Assembly: GCF_000447295.1 (NCBI RefSeq)
Contig: NZ_KE650771.1
Coordinates: 815,151-879,150 of the forward strand
DNA length: 64,000 nt
From: Fischerella sp. PCC 9431
GTDB lineage: Bacteria; Cyanobacteriota; Cyanobacteriia; Cyanobacteriales; Nostocaceae
Reading direction: 5' to 3'
Shown: one piece after another, positions 19,760 to 29,861 of the stretch
How the letters are laid out: every line of letters begins with the position of its first letter
Position numbering within the stretch: position 1 is the first letter of the stretch
Notes under the pieces: model-generated
The model's input: only the letters and a program-made list of their open reading frames with translations
Database searches by the model: none
What the model was told of the DNA's origin: nothing
Position numbers and translations under genes: made by a program

Positions 19760-20182
19760 TACTTTAGTCCCTCATTTTTCCTCAGAATTTTTAGATATTC
19801 TTTGAGTAATTTTACTGTGTTAGTGTCCTTTATCCATCTATCCAGCTATTCTTGAGAGAATAGTTTATTAGTCACTGCGAATTCATCCTCAAAACAGCTT
19901 ATCTCAACCACATGTTATAATTCAGCGTCTTGTACTAGTTACCTTGGTATTTTTATACTTTTCTAATTACTAAAACTTTCTATCAGTAGAGCTTTAGAAT
20001 TGTTAAATAATATTAATTAATATCAGCTTTTATATTTTATCAGTTTGTGAAAATGTTTAGAATAATAAAGACAAAATTTTACTTAACACAAAAACAGAAT
20101 CAAGCTCAAAACCCAACTTAACTATGTTTTTTATACACAACGTAATTAGCAGTCTTGTATATATAGTAGGAATTTCCCAAAC
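19760..20182. other. Divergent intergenic region upstream of the phytochrome gene
   Basis: A 423-bp AT-rich region that must contain promoters for the receiver gene and the phytochrome gene. AGTAGGA at 20165-20171 is the only ribosome-binding-like signal before the phytochrome GTG. No repeat or structured RNA recognised. Confidence 0.45.
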
Positions 20183-22444
20183 GTGAACATGAGCAAAGAG
20201 GACATGGGATTTGCATTTCCAGTTGATTTAACCAACTGTGACAGGGAGCCAATTCATATTCCTAGTTGTATTCAAACACACGGGGTTATATTAGCATTAC
20301 AAGAGTCTGATTTAACTATTTTACAAGTCAGTGATAATACAATAGATTTTTTTGGCTTACATCCTGAAGAATTACTAAATCAACCTTTAAGTATACTACT
20401 GGAACCAGAACAGATTGATTTTTTTGTTGATTGTTTAAATCAGGAAGATATACAAATAGTTAATCCTATAGAAATCACTATAAATATTTCTCATGTTAAT
20501 AACGTTTTCGATGCTATAGTTCATCGATGGAATCAAATAGTCATTATCGAATTAGAGCCACATAATTATGAAAAAAATCATGTCTATTTTAGATTTTATT
20601 ATTTGGTAAAATTAGCAGTCGGCAAACTACAGTCAGCAAAATTTGTGACTGAAGTTAGTCACATCATAGCTCAAGAAGTGAGAAGAATTACTGGATTTGA
20701 TAGAGTAATGGTCTATAGGTTTGATGAGGATTGGAATGGTATAGTCATTGCAGAAGATAAGCAAGACCATCTTCCTTCCTATTTAGACTTACATTACCCT
20801 GCTTCAGATATTCCCAAACAAGCCAGAGAACTGTATCGACAAAATTGGTTACGTATCATACCTGATGTTGATTATCAACCTAGTGCCATTGTTCCTATTC
20901 TTAATCCTTTAACAAATCAGCCTTTAGATTTAAGTAAATCGGTATTACGCAGTGTCTCACCCATACATATTGAATATATGCACAATATGGGTATTAAAGC
21001 ATCAATGTCGATTTCACTGATTAAAAATAATGAACTATGGGGACTCATAGCTTGTCATCATCAAACACCCAAATATATTCCTTATGAAATCCGCAATGCT
21101 TGTGAATTTTTGGGTCAAGTAACCTCTTTAGAATTAGCAACCAAAGAAGACAGCGAGAATTCAGAATCAAAAATTCAAGTTAAATCTAATTTGGCAAAAT
21201 TAATTGAATATATGTCAGTGGATAAAAAATTTATTAATGGATTAATTAATAAACAACCAAATCTACTTCACTTAGTGAATGCTCATAGTGCGGCAATTTG
21301 TTTTAATAATGAATTATATTTAATTGGCAATACTCCAACAAAAGAAGATATTCAAGAATTATTAAATTGGATTCATAAAAATATAAGTGAAGATAGCTTT
21401 TACACTAATTCACTTTCAAAGTTTTATCCAGAAGCAGAAAAATATAAAGATATAGCCAGTGGTTTAATAGTTATTTCTATTTCTAAAAGTCAGAATAAAT
21501 ATGTTTTATGGTTTCGTCCAGAGGTTATCCAAACAGTAAATTGGGGTGGAAATCCTCACAAAGCTGTGGAAGTTACGCAAAATGGTAGTTTGCGTCTATC
21601 TCCTCGTAAGTCATTTGAATTATGGAAAGAAGTAGTCAGGCTAACATCTCTACCTTGGAAATCTTATGAAATTAATGCTGCGCTAGAGTTACGCAGCGCG
21701 ATTATTAGTATGGTAGTACGGAAAGCTGATGAATTAGCAAAACTAAATATAGAATTAGAACGCAGTAATAAAGAGTTGGATGCTTTTGCCTATATTGCTT
21801 CCCATGATTTAAAAGAACCATTGCGTGGTATTCATAATTATTCCAATTTCTTAATAGAAGACTACGGTGAGATATTAGACGAAGAAGGCAAAAATAAACT
21901 CAGGACTCTGATCCGTCTGACTATTAGGATGGAAGATCTGATTGATTCATTGTTACAGTTTTCCCGCTTAGGAAGAGCTGATATGTCGATGCAACAGACT
22001 GATTTGAATTCTGTTGTGCATCGGATTTTAGATTTATTACGCGCTCGGATTGAAGAGACAGGAGTAAGAATTCGTATACCCAAACCATTGCCAACAGTAT
22101 ATTGCGATCGCATTCAAATTGGCGAAGTTTTTAGTAACTTAATTACTAATGCCATTAAATATAACGATAAAGCCGACAGATGGGTGGAAATTGGTTATAT
22201 TGAAAATTCTGAACCACTAAAATTTTACATCCGAGATAATGGCATTGGCATTCGGGAAAAACACTTGGAAATTATTTTCCGCATCTTCAAACGTTTACAT
22301 GGCCCAAGCAAATATGGTGGTGGTACAGGTGCAGGACTGACTATTGCCAAAAAAATAGTCGAAAGACACGAGGGTCAAATTTGGGTAGAATCAACTTACG
22401 GTGAAGGTAGTACGTTTTATTTCACCTTACAAAAGCCAAATTAA
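20183..22444 (+). CDS. Bacteriophytochrome-type histidine kinase (biliverdin Cys)
   Basis: A 753-residue red/far-red photoreceptor kinase with the domain order PAS (10-125), GAF (150-315), PHY (330-510), HisKA (530-595), HATPase_c (640-750). Cys19 in TNCDREPIHIP is the biliverdin attachment site of the bacteriophytochrome class. The GAF site used by phycocyanobilin-binding cyanobacterial phytochromes is occupied by Ile261 next to conserved His262. PASDIP (206-211) and the PHY tongue PRKSF (474-478) are intact. Phosphorylated His541 lies in SHDLKEPLRG, the N-box at NLITNAIKYN, and G-boxes at DNGIGI and GGGTGAGL. The start may be GTG 20183 or ATG 20189. It is followed by an Rcp-like regulator. 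Confidence 0.92.
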   Translation: MNMSKEDMGFAFPVDLTNCDREPIHIPSCIQTHGVILALQESDLTILQVSDNTIDFFGLHPEELLNQPLSILLEPEQIDFFVDCLNQEDIQIVNPIEITINISHVNNVFDAIVHRWNQIVIIELEPHNYEKNHVYFRFYYLVKLAVGKLQSAKFVTEVSHIIAQEVRRITGFDRVMVYRFDEDWNGIVIAEDKQDHLPSYLDLHYPASDIPKQARELYRQNWLRIIPDVDYQPSAIVPILNPLTNQPLDLSKSVLRSVSPIHIEYMHNMGIKASMSISLIKNNELWGLIACHHQTPKYIPYEIRNACEFLGQVTSLELATKEDSENSESKIQVKSNLAKLIEYMSVDKKFINGLINKQPNLLHLVNAHSAAICFNNELYLIGNTPTKEDIQELLNWIHKNISEDSFYTNSLSKFYPEAEKYKDIASGLIVISISKSQNKYVLWFRPEVIQTVNWGGNPHKAVEVTQNGSLRLSPRKSFELWKEVVRLTSLPWKSYEINAALELRSAIISMVVRKADELAKLNIELERSNKELDAFAYIASHDLKEPLRGIHNYSNFLIEDYGEILDEEGKNKLRTLIRLTIRMEDLIDSLLQFSRLGRADMSMQQTDLNSVVHRILDLLRARIEETGVRIRIPKPLPTVYCDRIQIGEVFSNLITNAIKYNDKADRWVEIGYIENSEPLKFYIRDNGIGIREKHLEIIFRIFKRLHGPSKYGGGTGAGLTIAKKIVERHEGQIWVESTYGEGSTFYFTLQKPN

Positions 22445-22470
22445 TTATGAATTATGAATTATGAAGGATG
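22441..22470. repeat. Short GAATTAT tandem repeat
   Basis: Three to four copies of a GAATTAT-like heptamer directly follow the phytochrome stop codon within the 134-bp spacer to the Rcp-like gene. Confidence 0.7.
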
Positions 22471-22578
22471 AAGTATTAAATAATTAATTATTGTATAACT
22501 GAGTTTTCATTCTGGCTTTAGCCTTTATCCTACCTTCGGGAAGACGCCCCAAGGATATCTACATCCTTCATACTTCTT

Positions 22579-23034
22579 ATGATTGGCAATAGTACTCAAT
22601 TAATCTTGGTAATCGAAGACAGCGATGAAGATTTTGAAGCTTTGCACCGAGTGATGTATCGTCAAAAAGTGCAAAATCCCATTATTCGTTGTGCTGATGG
22701 TGACGAGGCGCTAGACTACCTTTACCACACTGGAGACTACACCGATTTTAAAAATGCCCCTCGCCCTTCATTAATTTTACTTGACTTGAACTTGCCAGGA
22801 ACAGATGGGCGAGAACTATTAGAACAAATTAAGCAGGATCAAAACCTTAAAGATATTCCTGTTATAGTATTTACCACCTCTTCTAATCCCAGAGATATCG
22901 AAATATGTTACCGCAATAGCGTTGCTAGTTATATTCTCAAGCCAATTGACATCAACAAATTAAAACAAACTCTCCAAAGTTTCCTTACTTATTGGTTAGA
23001 TATTGTGGTTCTTCCCGATACTATCGGCAGGTAG
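22579..23034 (+). CDS. Rcp-type phytochrome response regulator
   Basis: A 151-residue receiver protein of the Rcp1 class, the usual phosphotransfer partner of cyanobacterial phytochromes. Glu13/Asp14 (VIEDSDED), phosphoacceptor Asp69 ([11 protein letters not shown]), Thr99/Thr100 (VFTTSS) and Lys121 (ILKPID) form the active site. Its position after the phytochrome gene and the Rcp-like [11 protein letters not shown] insert support pairing. The next gene begins two bases after its stop codon, so the two are co-transcribed. Confidence 0.92.
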   Translation: MIGNSTQLILVIEDSDEDFEALHRVMYRQKVQNPIIRCADGDEALDYLYHTGDYTDFKNAPRPSLILLDLNLPGTDGRELLEQIKQDQNLKDIPVIVFTTSSNPRDIEICYRNSVASYILKPIDINKLKQTLQSFLTYWLDIVVLPDTIGR

Positions 23035-23036
23035 TC

Positions 23037-25040
23037 ATGGTGCAACAACAGTTAATCATTTTAATTATTGATGATTGTCCGGAAGACCGTGCAGTCTATC
23101 GCCGTTATCTTTTGCAAGACCCACAATATCAGTACGAAATTCTGGAGGAAGAAACAGGAGAAACCGCGCTACAACTGTGTCAGCAAATCCAGCCAGATAT
23201 TGTATTGTTGGACTTTTTGTTACCAGACATGGATGGGTTGGAGTTTATTGGAGAACTCAAACACAAACTGCAAGCAACTATGCCAGCTGTAATTATGTTA
23301 ACAGGACATGGCAATGAAACTGTTGCTGTGCAGGCGATGAAAAGTGGTGTTCAAGACTATTTGGTAAAAGGAGATATCACAGCAGATAATCTGCGTTTTA
23401 CTATCCAGTCTACAATTGAAAATGTCCAACTACGACAAAAGCTACAACATAGTGAAGAACGTTTCCGTACTTCTGTTGAAAATATGCTGGAGTGCTTAGG
23501 TATTTACTCAGCAATTCGCAACGAAGCAGGAGAAATCTTAGACTTTAGAATAGATTATTTGAACGCAGCAGCTTATGAAGCTAACTTGCTCACCAAAGAA
23601 GAACAACTAGGTAAAAATTTATGTGAAATTTTACCCGGACATCGAAAATATGGCTTGTTTGATCAGTATTGTCAGGTTGTAAATACAGGCAAACCATTTG
23701 TGAGAGAATCACTGATCTACACAGATATATTTGGTAAACAACAATTTACTAGGGCTTTTGATATCCGTGTAGCGAAATTGGGAGATGGGTTTGTCGCATC
23801 TTGGCGGGATGTCACCAAAAAAAAGCAGATAGAACAAGCATTACGGGAAAGCGAAGAACGCTATCGTTTTTTATCGGAAGCCATACCACAAATAGTCTGG
23901 ATTTGTGATGCTAATGGTGAATGTGAATATCTCAATCAACGATGGTATGAGTTTACCGGACAAACCATTGATCAAGGAATGGGATCTGGTTGGATGGAAG
24001 TTGTGCATCCAGAGGATACCCAACTAGCCATGCAAGCATTTACACAGTCTTTAAATACAGGAAAACCCTATGAAGTAGAATTACGCTATCGCTGTCATGA
24101 TCAAACCTATCATTGGTTTTTAGCTAGAGCTTTGCCCAAAAAAGATGAGCAAGGACAAATAGTAAAATGGTTTGGCACAAGTACAGATATCAACGATCGC
24201 AAACAATTAGAAGCAGAACGCAGCCGTCTTTTTCAACTTGAACAAGCAGCCCGTGCAGAAGCAGAAGCCGCAAACCTTGCTAAAGATGAGTTTGTGGCAA
24301 TGGTATCCCATGATCTGCGTTCTCCTCTAAATGCTATCTTGGGTTGGGCAAAATTGCTACAAAGTCGTAGACAAGATGAAGCAACTATCATCCGCGCTTT
24401 GCAAACTATCGAACGCAACGCTTTATCTCAAGCAAAACTCATAGATGATTTGCTGAATATGTCCCGCATCATCCAAGGGAAACTAGAACTTCAGCTATGT
24501 CAAGTCAATCTTGTCACGATTATCCAAACAGCATTAGAAACAGCCTATCCCAGTGCTAATGGCAAAAATATTCACCTAGAATCTGACCTAGATGATGCAA
24601 TTCCACCAATTGTCGGCGATCCAAATCGTTTGCAACAAATTTTAGGAAATGTGCTTTCTAATGCAATTAAGTTCACTCCTGAAGGTGGGAGAGTAGAAGT
24701 ACGATCAGAACGGATATGGGAGAAGGGAGACAAGGGGGACATGGAGGACATGGGGGAGTTCAATGAAAAACTCTCCGCGTCACCGCGTCTCCACCTTCCC
24801 GCGTCTAACTTCTATGCTCAAATCACCATTACTGATACGGGTATTGGTATCAGTCCTGACTTTTTACCCCACGTTTTTGAGCGTTATCGTCAAGCAGGTT
24901 CCTATGAACAAGGTGGCTTAGGATTAGGTTTAGCGATCGCTCGTCATTTAGTAGAATTACATGGCGGAACTGTCCAAGCAACCAGTGATGGTGAAGGTAA
25001 GGGTACAACTTTCACCATTTTGTTGCCATTTAGGGGATAG
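23037..25040 (+). CDS. REC-PAS-PAS-histidine kinase hybrid
   Basis: A 667-residue sensor kinase with an N-terminal receiver (2-125; Asp12-Asp13, phosphoacceptor Asp59, Lys111), two PAS domains (about 138-265 and 272-392), HisKA (412-480; His425 in VSHDLRSPL) and HATPase_c (522-665; N542, G-boxes DTGIGIS and GGLGLGLAIA). The start ATG 23037 is two bases after the Rcp-like stop; a longer in-frame start at 22992 would overlap that gene. Residues ~560-590 are an in-frame insertion of low-complexity repeat (GDKGDMEDMG, then ASPRLHLPAS) within the ATPase fold, made of the same purine-rich heptamers seen between genes. The gene probably forms a phosphorelay with the phytochrome and Rcp. Confidence 0.9.
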   Translation: MVQQQLIILIIDDCPEDRAVYRRYLLQDPQYQYEILEEETGETALQLCQQIQPDIVLLDFLLPDMDGLEFIGELKHKLQATMPAVIMLTGHGNETVAVQAMKSGVQDYLVKGDITADNLRFTIQSTIENVQLRQKLQHSEERFRTSVENMLECLGIYSAIRNEAGEILDFRIDYLNAAAYEANLLTKEEQLGKNLCEILPGHRKYGLFDQYCQVVNTGKPFVRESLIYTDIFGKQQFTRAFDIRVAKLGDGFVASWRDVTKKKQIEQALRESEERYRFLSEAIPQIVWICDANGECEYLNQRWYEFTGQTIDQGMGSGWMEVVHPEDTQLAMQAFTQSLNTGKPYEVELRYRCHDQTYHWFLARALPKKDEQGQIVKWFGTSTDINDRKQLEAERSRLFQLEQAARAEAEAANLAKDEFVAMVSHDLRSPLNAILGWAKLLQSRRQDEATIIRALQTIERNALSQAKLIDDLLNMSRIIQGKLELQLCQVNLVTIIQTALETAYPSANGKNIHLESDLDDAIPPIVGDPNRLQQILGNVLSNAIKFTPEGGRVEVRSERIWEKGDKGDMEDMGEFNEKLSASPRLHLPASNFYAQITITDTGIGISPDFLPHVFERYRQAGSYEQGGLGLGLAIARHLVELHGGTVQATSDGEGKGTTFTILLPFRG

Positions 25041-25163
25041 GGGATCAGGGATCTGGGAGTGTGGGGAGTAATTTGTCTCGCTTCTCTGGCTTGTCACCCT
25101 TGTCCCCCTTGTCTTCTTTATTTCCGATCCCTGATCCCTGATCCCTGATCCCTGATCCCCAGT
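25036..25163. repeat. Heptamer repeats (GGGATCA and GATCCCT)
   Basis: The gap between the convergent hybrid kinase and guaA genes is filled by GGGATCAGGGATCTGGG on the left and five copies of CCTGATC near 25126-25160. The two runs are complementary and could fold into a long imperfect hairpin. Confidence 0.8.
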
Positions 25164-25164
25164 C

Positions 25165-26787
25165 CTATTCCCACTCAATAGTTCCAGGTGGCTTGGAGGT
25201 AATATCGTAAACTACGCGGTTAACTCCTTTGACCTCATTGACAATCCGGTTGGAAATTACTTCTAGGACGTCGTATGGTACACGCGCCCAGTCTGCTGTC
25301 ATTCCGTCTTCACTGGTGACGATGCGTAAAACGATAGGATAGGCGTAGGTACGTTGATCGCCCATGACACCCACACTTTTAATTGGCAACAATACAGCAA
25401 AAGCTTGCCAGTAGTCATGGTACAAGCCTCGCTGATTAATTTCTTGCCGCACAATTAAATCAGCATCCCGTAAAATCTTTAAGCGTTCGGCGGTGATTTC
25501 ACCTAAAATCCGAATTGCCAATCCTGGACCAGGGAAGGGGTGACGCCGTACGATTTCTTCTGGTAAACCGATAGAACGCCCAACTTTACGGACTTCATCT
25601 TTAAATAATTTCCGCAGTGGTTCCACCAGTTTAAATCGTAGGTCTTTGGGTAAACCACCAACATTGTGATGGCTCTTGATTTTCACTGCTACCCGTTCAC
25701 CTGTCTGGGGATCAACATTGGTGTCAGCAGATTCAATCACGTCTGGATACAGCGTACCTTGTGCCAAATAATCGAAAGGTCCAAGGCGTCTGGATTCTTC
25801 TTCAAATACTCTAATAAATTCGTGTCCAATGATACGGCGTTTTTGTTCTGGTTCAGTAATACCATTGAGAGCATTCAAGAAGCGATCGCGAGCATTAACG
25901 TACTCCACAGGTATATGGAACTGCTCTTGGAATAACTTCAATAACCGCTCTGGTTCATACTTCCGCATGAAACCTTGGTCAATAAATACACATGTTAACT
26001 GATCACCGATCGCTTTATGCATCAGAAAAGCGAGGGTAGAGGAATCAACACCACCAGATAAAGCCAACAGTACCCGTTTATCACCGACTTTGGCGCGAAT
26101 TTCACGAATTGATTCTTCGACAAAAGTGGCGGTTGTCCAAGTAGGTTCACACTCGCAAATATGGTAAACAAAATTGCGAATTAATGGCAAACCACCGATA
26201 GAATGCACCACCTCTGGATGAAACTGCACACCATAAAGTTTGCGATTATGATCAGCGATCGCAGCACAAGGAGTATTGTCTGTATGTGCTAATAATTCAA
26301 ACCCTGATGGCATTGTTGTTACTGAGTCGCCATGACTCATCCACATAGTTGTGCCATCTTCAACGTTGGTTAGTAAGTCTGTGGGATCATCTATATATAA
26401 TGATGCCTTACCGTACTCAGCTCGATCAGCTCTGGCTACTTCCCCGCCCAACTGCTGCACCATCAGCTGCATACCGTAACAAACGCCCAAGATGGGAATT
26501 CCCAAATGCCAGATTTCTGGGTTACATTTAGGAGCGCCATGATCATAAACTGAACTGGGACCGCCAGAGAGGATGATCCCTTTAGGATTCAGCTTTCGCA
26601 GCTGTTCAATGGTGGTGCGATAGGAAAGAACTTCGGAATAAACTTGAGTTTCTCGAATTCGGCGCGCAATCAGTTCAGAATATTGAGAGCCAAAATCGAG
26701 GATTACAATCATTTGGCGATTGATTTGGCCTAAATCTTCTACTACTTGAGATGCTTCTTCTGTTGGTAGGGTCACCGCTGTACTCAT
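25165..26787 (-). CDS. guaA: GMP synthase (glutamine-hydrolysing)
   Basis: GuaA (540 aa) converts XMP to GMP with ATP and glutamine. The class-I glutaminase domain covers 25-210: Cys103 in GVCYGMQ, His190 and Glu192 in FHPEV. The ATP-pyrophosphatase P-loop SGGVDSS lies at 244-250, and the dimerisation domain ends in KPPGTIEWE as in all GuaA proteins. The start is ATG 26787; an in-frame TTG six bases earlier is less likely. The enzyme looks complete. Confidence 0.98.
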   Translation of the reverse strand: MSTAVTLPTEEASQVVEDLGQINRQMIVILDFGSQYSELIARRIRETQVYSEVLSYRTTIEQLRKLNPKGIILSGGPSSVYDHGAPKCNPEIWHLGIPILGVCYGMQLMVQQLGGEVARADRAEYGKASLYIDDPTDLLTNVEDGTTMWMSHGDSVTTMPSGFELLAHTDNTPCAAIADHNRKLYGVQFHPEVVHSIGGLPLIRNFVYHICECEPTWTTATFVEESIREIRAKVGDKRVLLALSGGVDSSTLAFLMHKAIGDQLTCVFIDQGFMRKYEPERLLKLFQEQFHIPVEYVNARDRFLNALNGITEPEQKRRIIGHEFIRVFEEESRRLGPFDYLAQGTLYPDVIESADTNVDPQTGERVAVKIKSHHNVGGLPKDLRFKLVEPLRKLFKDEVRKVGRSIGLPEEIVRRHPFPGPGLAIRILGEITAERLKILRDADLIVRQEINQRGLYHDYWQAFAVLLPIKSVGVMGDQRTYAYPIVLRIVTSEDGMTADWARVPYDVLEVISNRIVNEVKGVNRVVYDITSKPPGTIEWE

Positions 26788-27233
26788 GATCAAGAGAGAG
26801 TGTGTGTGAATGTAAAAATAAAATTGTCGCTTTATGGTCTTGCTAACACCATCTACTCCTCACGTTCCCAGGCTTTTAAGGTTAAGTCAACCTAAAACAA
26901 ACGGGATTTAAACACGTTTGCCTTGCCTACTTATTTGTTAATGGTATTAAAAAGAAGAAATTACCCTAGAGTGGTTACTGAAAAATAGATTTATGGGGAA
27001 TTGTTATGATTATTCATAATAAATTAACATAATTTTGTGATTCGTGAACAAGCTGTTTTGCTTTTTATGAGTATGGGATTGGGGATCAGGGACAAGGGAG
27101 ACAAAACAATTAAAAATTAAAAATTAAAAATTAAAAATTGGGAAGGAAGACAAAAGGGGGACAAGGGGGACAAGGGAGAATCTCTCTTTCCTGTTCCCCG
27201 ATCCCCAATCCCCGATCCCCAATCCCCAATCCC
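26788..27233. other. Repeat-filled intergenic region
   Basis: A 446-bp gap between two minus-strand genes. The right part (26790-27060) is AT-rich leader of guaA. The left part contains three stacked simple repeats: TTAAAAA heptamers (27109-27138), GGGGGACAA heptamers (27140-27180) and CCCCAAT/CCCCGAT heptamers (27195-27233). Confidence 0.65.
27109..27233. repeat. Three adjoining heptamer repeat runs
   Basis: AATTAAA-type, GGGACAAG-type and CCCCRATC-type runs follow one another with almost no unique sequence. The same TTTTTAA unit recurs at 32736-32770 and 59573-59605, and the GGGGACA unit is found in frame in the hybrid kinase gene. Confidence 0.8.
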
Positions 27234-27533
27234 CTATATACGAAGTTGAGATAACAGAGTTTCCATATCTTTCCAAGTTAGTCCTTGTTGAATATAACGG
27301 GGTGCTTCCGGGTTATAAGGACTCGCAACTATGTCAATACTGACAATATTTGCTTCCTCTGGTAACACAGGTACATCTGGATCGAAAGCAGTAGGACGCA
27401 TCAAAGAACTGGAAAAACCTTTAAATATAGCAATTTGATCTTCTTCACCAGCAATTTCTAGTGTCACTAACAGGACTTCTTGGGGACGTTTTATAGTGTA
27501 TTTTTCTAGTCTTTGACCTATAGAATTTTCCAT
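27234..27533 (-). CDS. Conserved hypothetical protein, 99 aa
   Basis: A small soluble beta-rich protein (RPQEVLLVTLEIAGEEDQIAIFKGFSSSL near 17-45, DPDVPVLPEEANIVSIDIVASPYNP near 51-75). The pattern looks like a conserved cyanobacterial protein of unknown function. It is followed directly by CCCCAATC repeats, and its stop codon nearly abuts the repeat, suggesting repeat growth up to the gene end. Confidence 0.7.
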   Translation of the reverse strand: MENSIGQRLEKYTIKRPQEVLLVTLEIAGEEDQIAIFKGFSSSLMRPTAFDPDVPVLPEEANIVSIDIVASPYNPEAPRYIQQGLTWKDMETLLSQLRI

Positions 27534-27562
27534 TACATTTCATGTGAATGACGGATCAAAAA

Positions 27563-27618
27563 GTTCGTAGTCAGGACTTTAGTCCTTTTTTTAAGCACTA
27601 AAGTGTTTACTACAAAAC
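27563..27618. repeat. Double-hairpin intergenic repeat, copy 1
   Basis: An outer inverted repeat GTTCGTAGT / ACTACAAAAC encloses two hairpins: AGGACT-tt-AGTCCT and AAGCACT-aa-AGTGTTT. A second copy lies at 34926-34986. It is a REP-like element between the 99-aa gene and the DUF445 gene. Confidence 0.75.
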
Positions 27619-27645
27619 CTTGATTCAAATTTTACAAACTAATAC

Positions 27646-28887
27646 TTATATTTGACTAAAATAAATAAATGCTGCTTGAAATAAGCCTACAATAAAACCT
27701 AGAATTCCACCTAAAGTCACTATTGCCTGTAATTCGTTTTTGACAATTCCTTCAATAGCAGCTTCTAAATCAGCAGCCGAAGTTGATTTAACGCGGTCAA
27801 TAATTACCTGGTCGATTGACAAAATCGGAATTGCTTGAGCAACTATCGCTTCTAAATCTCTTTCCAAATATCGTTCTAAGATTAATGCTAATTCTAAACT
27901 CACAACTTCTAAAGAAGTATTAACGACAGCAGAATTACTAAGGCGATTAACTAATAAGACAGCAATATTTTCCCAATTAACGGAATCACTAAATTCTTGT
28001 AATACTTCTCCACCACGTATTTGTATGTATTGACGAACGCTTTCACGGGTGGTTTTTCGTAACTGTCTAACTGTACTGATAGGTAAGTTTTGTAAAGCGA
28101 TATCTTGCAATAAACTTTTGATGCGATCACGTACTTGTAATTCTTGAATTAGTTCTTCTAAGCGTTGGTTTGTGGCTTCTTTTTCATCCAAACAGTAAGT
28201 CCGCAAGCGGGTTAAGCTATTACGTAAACCAAATAAATTAGCGACTACCCAATAAGTACCACTAGTTTTTTCTCGAAAACTTTCATCTATAGTTTGAATT
28301 GTGCGATCGGTCAAAAAATTAATGACCCCCTGTCGGATAACATCGGGTGGTAAGACCGTTTCTAATAACCAATCCGCAAGGCGAGAAGCTTGTTCTTCAC
28401 TGAGTTTAAATTCTAATAATATTCGATCAAAAATTTGATTAATCTGCACTTCTAAAAAATCTTCTCGTCGTGCCAAAACTTTCAACAGACGAGGTAGTGA
28501 TTCACCTAACAAATCCCGCAAAATATTTGCTACAATTTTAGCTGTTTTTTGCTCGCGGTCAGCTTTGATCTGGTCGATTGCCATTTGTAGCAACCAGAGA
28601 ATAGCTGATTGTACACGTTCTGTTTGTAGGAGTCGCCGCGCCAGATTCTGTAGTTCTTCTGGGGTTAACAGTGACCCCATAATCGTATTAGAGATATTTT
28701 TGGCTAGACGTTCCTGGTTCCGGGGAATCAGTCCAGGTGTAAACGGAATCCTTCGTCCAGCGATGTAAATTGCTCGATAAGGACGAAATAACATTTTAAT
28801 GGCTATATCGTTCGTGAAATAGCCAATAATCCCACCCAAGATTGGGGGAGAAACGTACAGCCAAAGATGAGACCAATCAAAACTCAT
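27646..28887 (-). CDS. DUF445 family membrane protein
   Basis: A 413-residue protein of the DUF445/YheB family. The start is ATG 28887 (MSFDWSHLW); a TTG five codons upstream lies in the heptamer repeat. The N-terminal hydrophobic segment with [21 protein letters not shown] is the family signature, followed by [24 protein letters not shown] long helical middle, probably coiled coil, leads to a C-terminal transmembrane helix with a short [13 protein letters not shown] tail, and [11 protein letters not shown] before it matches the N-terminal Gly-rich repeat. Both ends are membrane-anchored; function unknown. Confidence 0.88.
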   Translation of the reverse strand: MSFDWSHLWLYVSPPILGGIIGYFTNDIAIKMLFRPYRAIYIAGRRIPFTPGLIPRNQERLAKNISNTIMGSLLTPEELQNLARRLLQTERVQSAILWLLQMAIDQIKADREQKTAKIVANILRDLLGESLPRLLKVLARREDFLEVQINQIFDRILLEFKLSEEQASRLADWLLETVLPPDVIRQGVINFLTDRTIQTIDESFREKTSGTYWVVANLFGLRNSLTRLRTYCLDEKEATNQRLEELIQELQVRDRIKSLLQDIALQNLPISTVRQLRKTTRESVRQYIQIRGGEVLQEFSDSVNWENIAVLLVNRLSNSAVVNTSLEVVSLELALILERYLERDLEAIVAQAIPILSIDQVIIDRVKSTSAADLEAAIEGIVKNELQAIVTLGGILGFIVGLFQAAFIYFSQI

Positions 28888-28890
28888 TTC

Positions 28891-28999
28891 GTCAAGAGTC
28901 AAGAGTCAAGAGTCATTAGTCAAGGGTCAATAGTCAATAGTCCAGGATTGATCATTCTTTTTTAGAGTATGAACTTTTGACTATGGACTTTTGACTTTA
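28891..28999. repeat. Heptamer repeat (AGAGTCA / AATAGTC)
   Basis: Five to six copies of GTCAAGA-type heptamers are followed by diverged complementary copies (GACTTTTGACT). The run sits between the DUF445 and menG genes; the same unit recurs beyond the other end of menG at 29698-29775. Confidence 0.8.
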
Positions 29000-29004
29000 G
29001 ACTA

Positions 29005-29697
29005 TTAAGCTTTCGTTACTACCAGCACTCCCATCATATCGTTCGCGATGGGGTAATGTGTGGCAGTTGCAAAGCCAACTGCAAGAGCTGTTTCTACCTG
29101 CTTTTCTCCTAAAGGAAAGCGGTCTAAACTGGGACTAATATAAGCATATTCTTCTTTTAAACCCATTTGCTCGGCAATTGGCACAACAAGATGATCCAAA
29201 TACCATTGTTGAAAAGTTCGAGCAGTCGAGTTTTGGGGACGATGAAAGTCCAAAATTGCTGCTTTAGCACCTTTTTTGAGGACACGGTGTAGTTCTTTGA
29301 GACTGCGCTGAATATCTATGACATTTCGTAAACCATACCCCATCGTAGCGGCGTCAAATTTATTGTCTTCAAAGGGTAAATTGAGTACATCTGCTTCTAT
29401 CCAGGTTATAGAAGCAGTTTGGTACTGGTTTTGAGAGCGCTCTTTGGCAATTTCCAATTGTACAGGCGAAAAATCTACTCCGTACACCTGCCCAGTTTTA
29501 CCGACACGCCGTGCTAATCGAAAGGCTAAATCACCACTACCGCAACACAAATCCAGACAAGTATCTCCGGCTTTGGCTTCACTCCATTTTACTGTCATTT
29601 CCTTCCATATCCGGTGTTGTCCCAAACTCAACCAATCGTTTAATTGGTCATAAATGGGAGCAATACGGTCAAAGATATCGCGAATTTCATCAGACAT
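29005..29697 (-). CDS. menG: Phylloquinone-pathway C-methyltransferase (UbiE/MenG)
   Basis: A 230-residue SAM-dependent methyltransferase of the UbiE/COQ5 family. In cyanobacteria it methylates demethylphylloquinone, the last step of phylloquinone synthesis for photosystem I. Signatures are FDRIAPIYDQLNDWLSLGQHRIWK (9-32), the SAM loop DLCCGSGDLAF near 49-59, and GYGLRNVIDIQRSLKELHRVLKKGA near 119-143. The length is standard. Heptamer repeats flank the gene on both sides. Confidence 0.94.
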   Translation of the reverse strand: MSDEIRDIFDRIAPIYDQLNDWLSLGQHRIWKEMTVKWSEAKAGDTCLDLCCGSGDLAFRLARRVGKTGQVYGVDFSPVQLEIAKERSQNQYQTASITWIEADVLNLPFEDNKFDAATMGYGLRNVIDIQRSLKELHRVLKKGAKAAILDFHRPQNSTARTFQQWYLDHLVVPIAEQMGLKEEYAYISPSLDRFPLGEKQVETALAVGFATATHYPIANDMMGVLVVTKA

Positions 29698-29775
29698 TGG
29701 TCAAGGATCAATTGTCAAGGGTCAAGGGTCAATTGTCCATAGTCCAGGGTCAATTGTCTATAGTCAATAGTTGAG
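29698..29775. repeat. Heptamer repeat (GGTCAAT)
   Basis: About ten diverged copies of GGTCAAT/AGTCAAG directly precede the menG start. A TACCCCT-type run follows at about 29800-29845. No promoter can be singled out within it. Confidence 0.75.
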
Positions 29776-29861
29776 AGACAAAAACAAGGCGTTCTAGTAT
29801 TAAACCCCTTTATACCCCTATACCCTTGCACCCCTAAACCCCTTTTTTTGACACTTGACTA

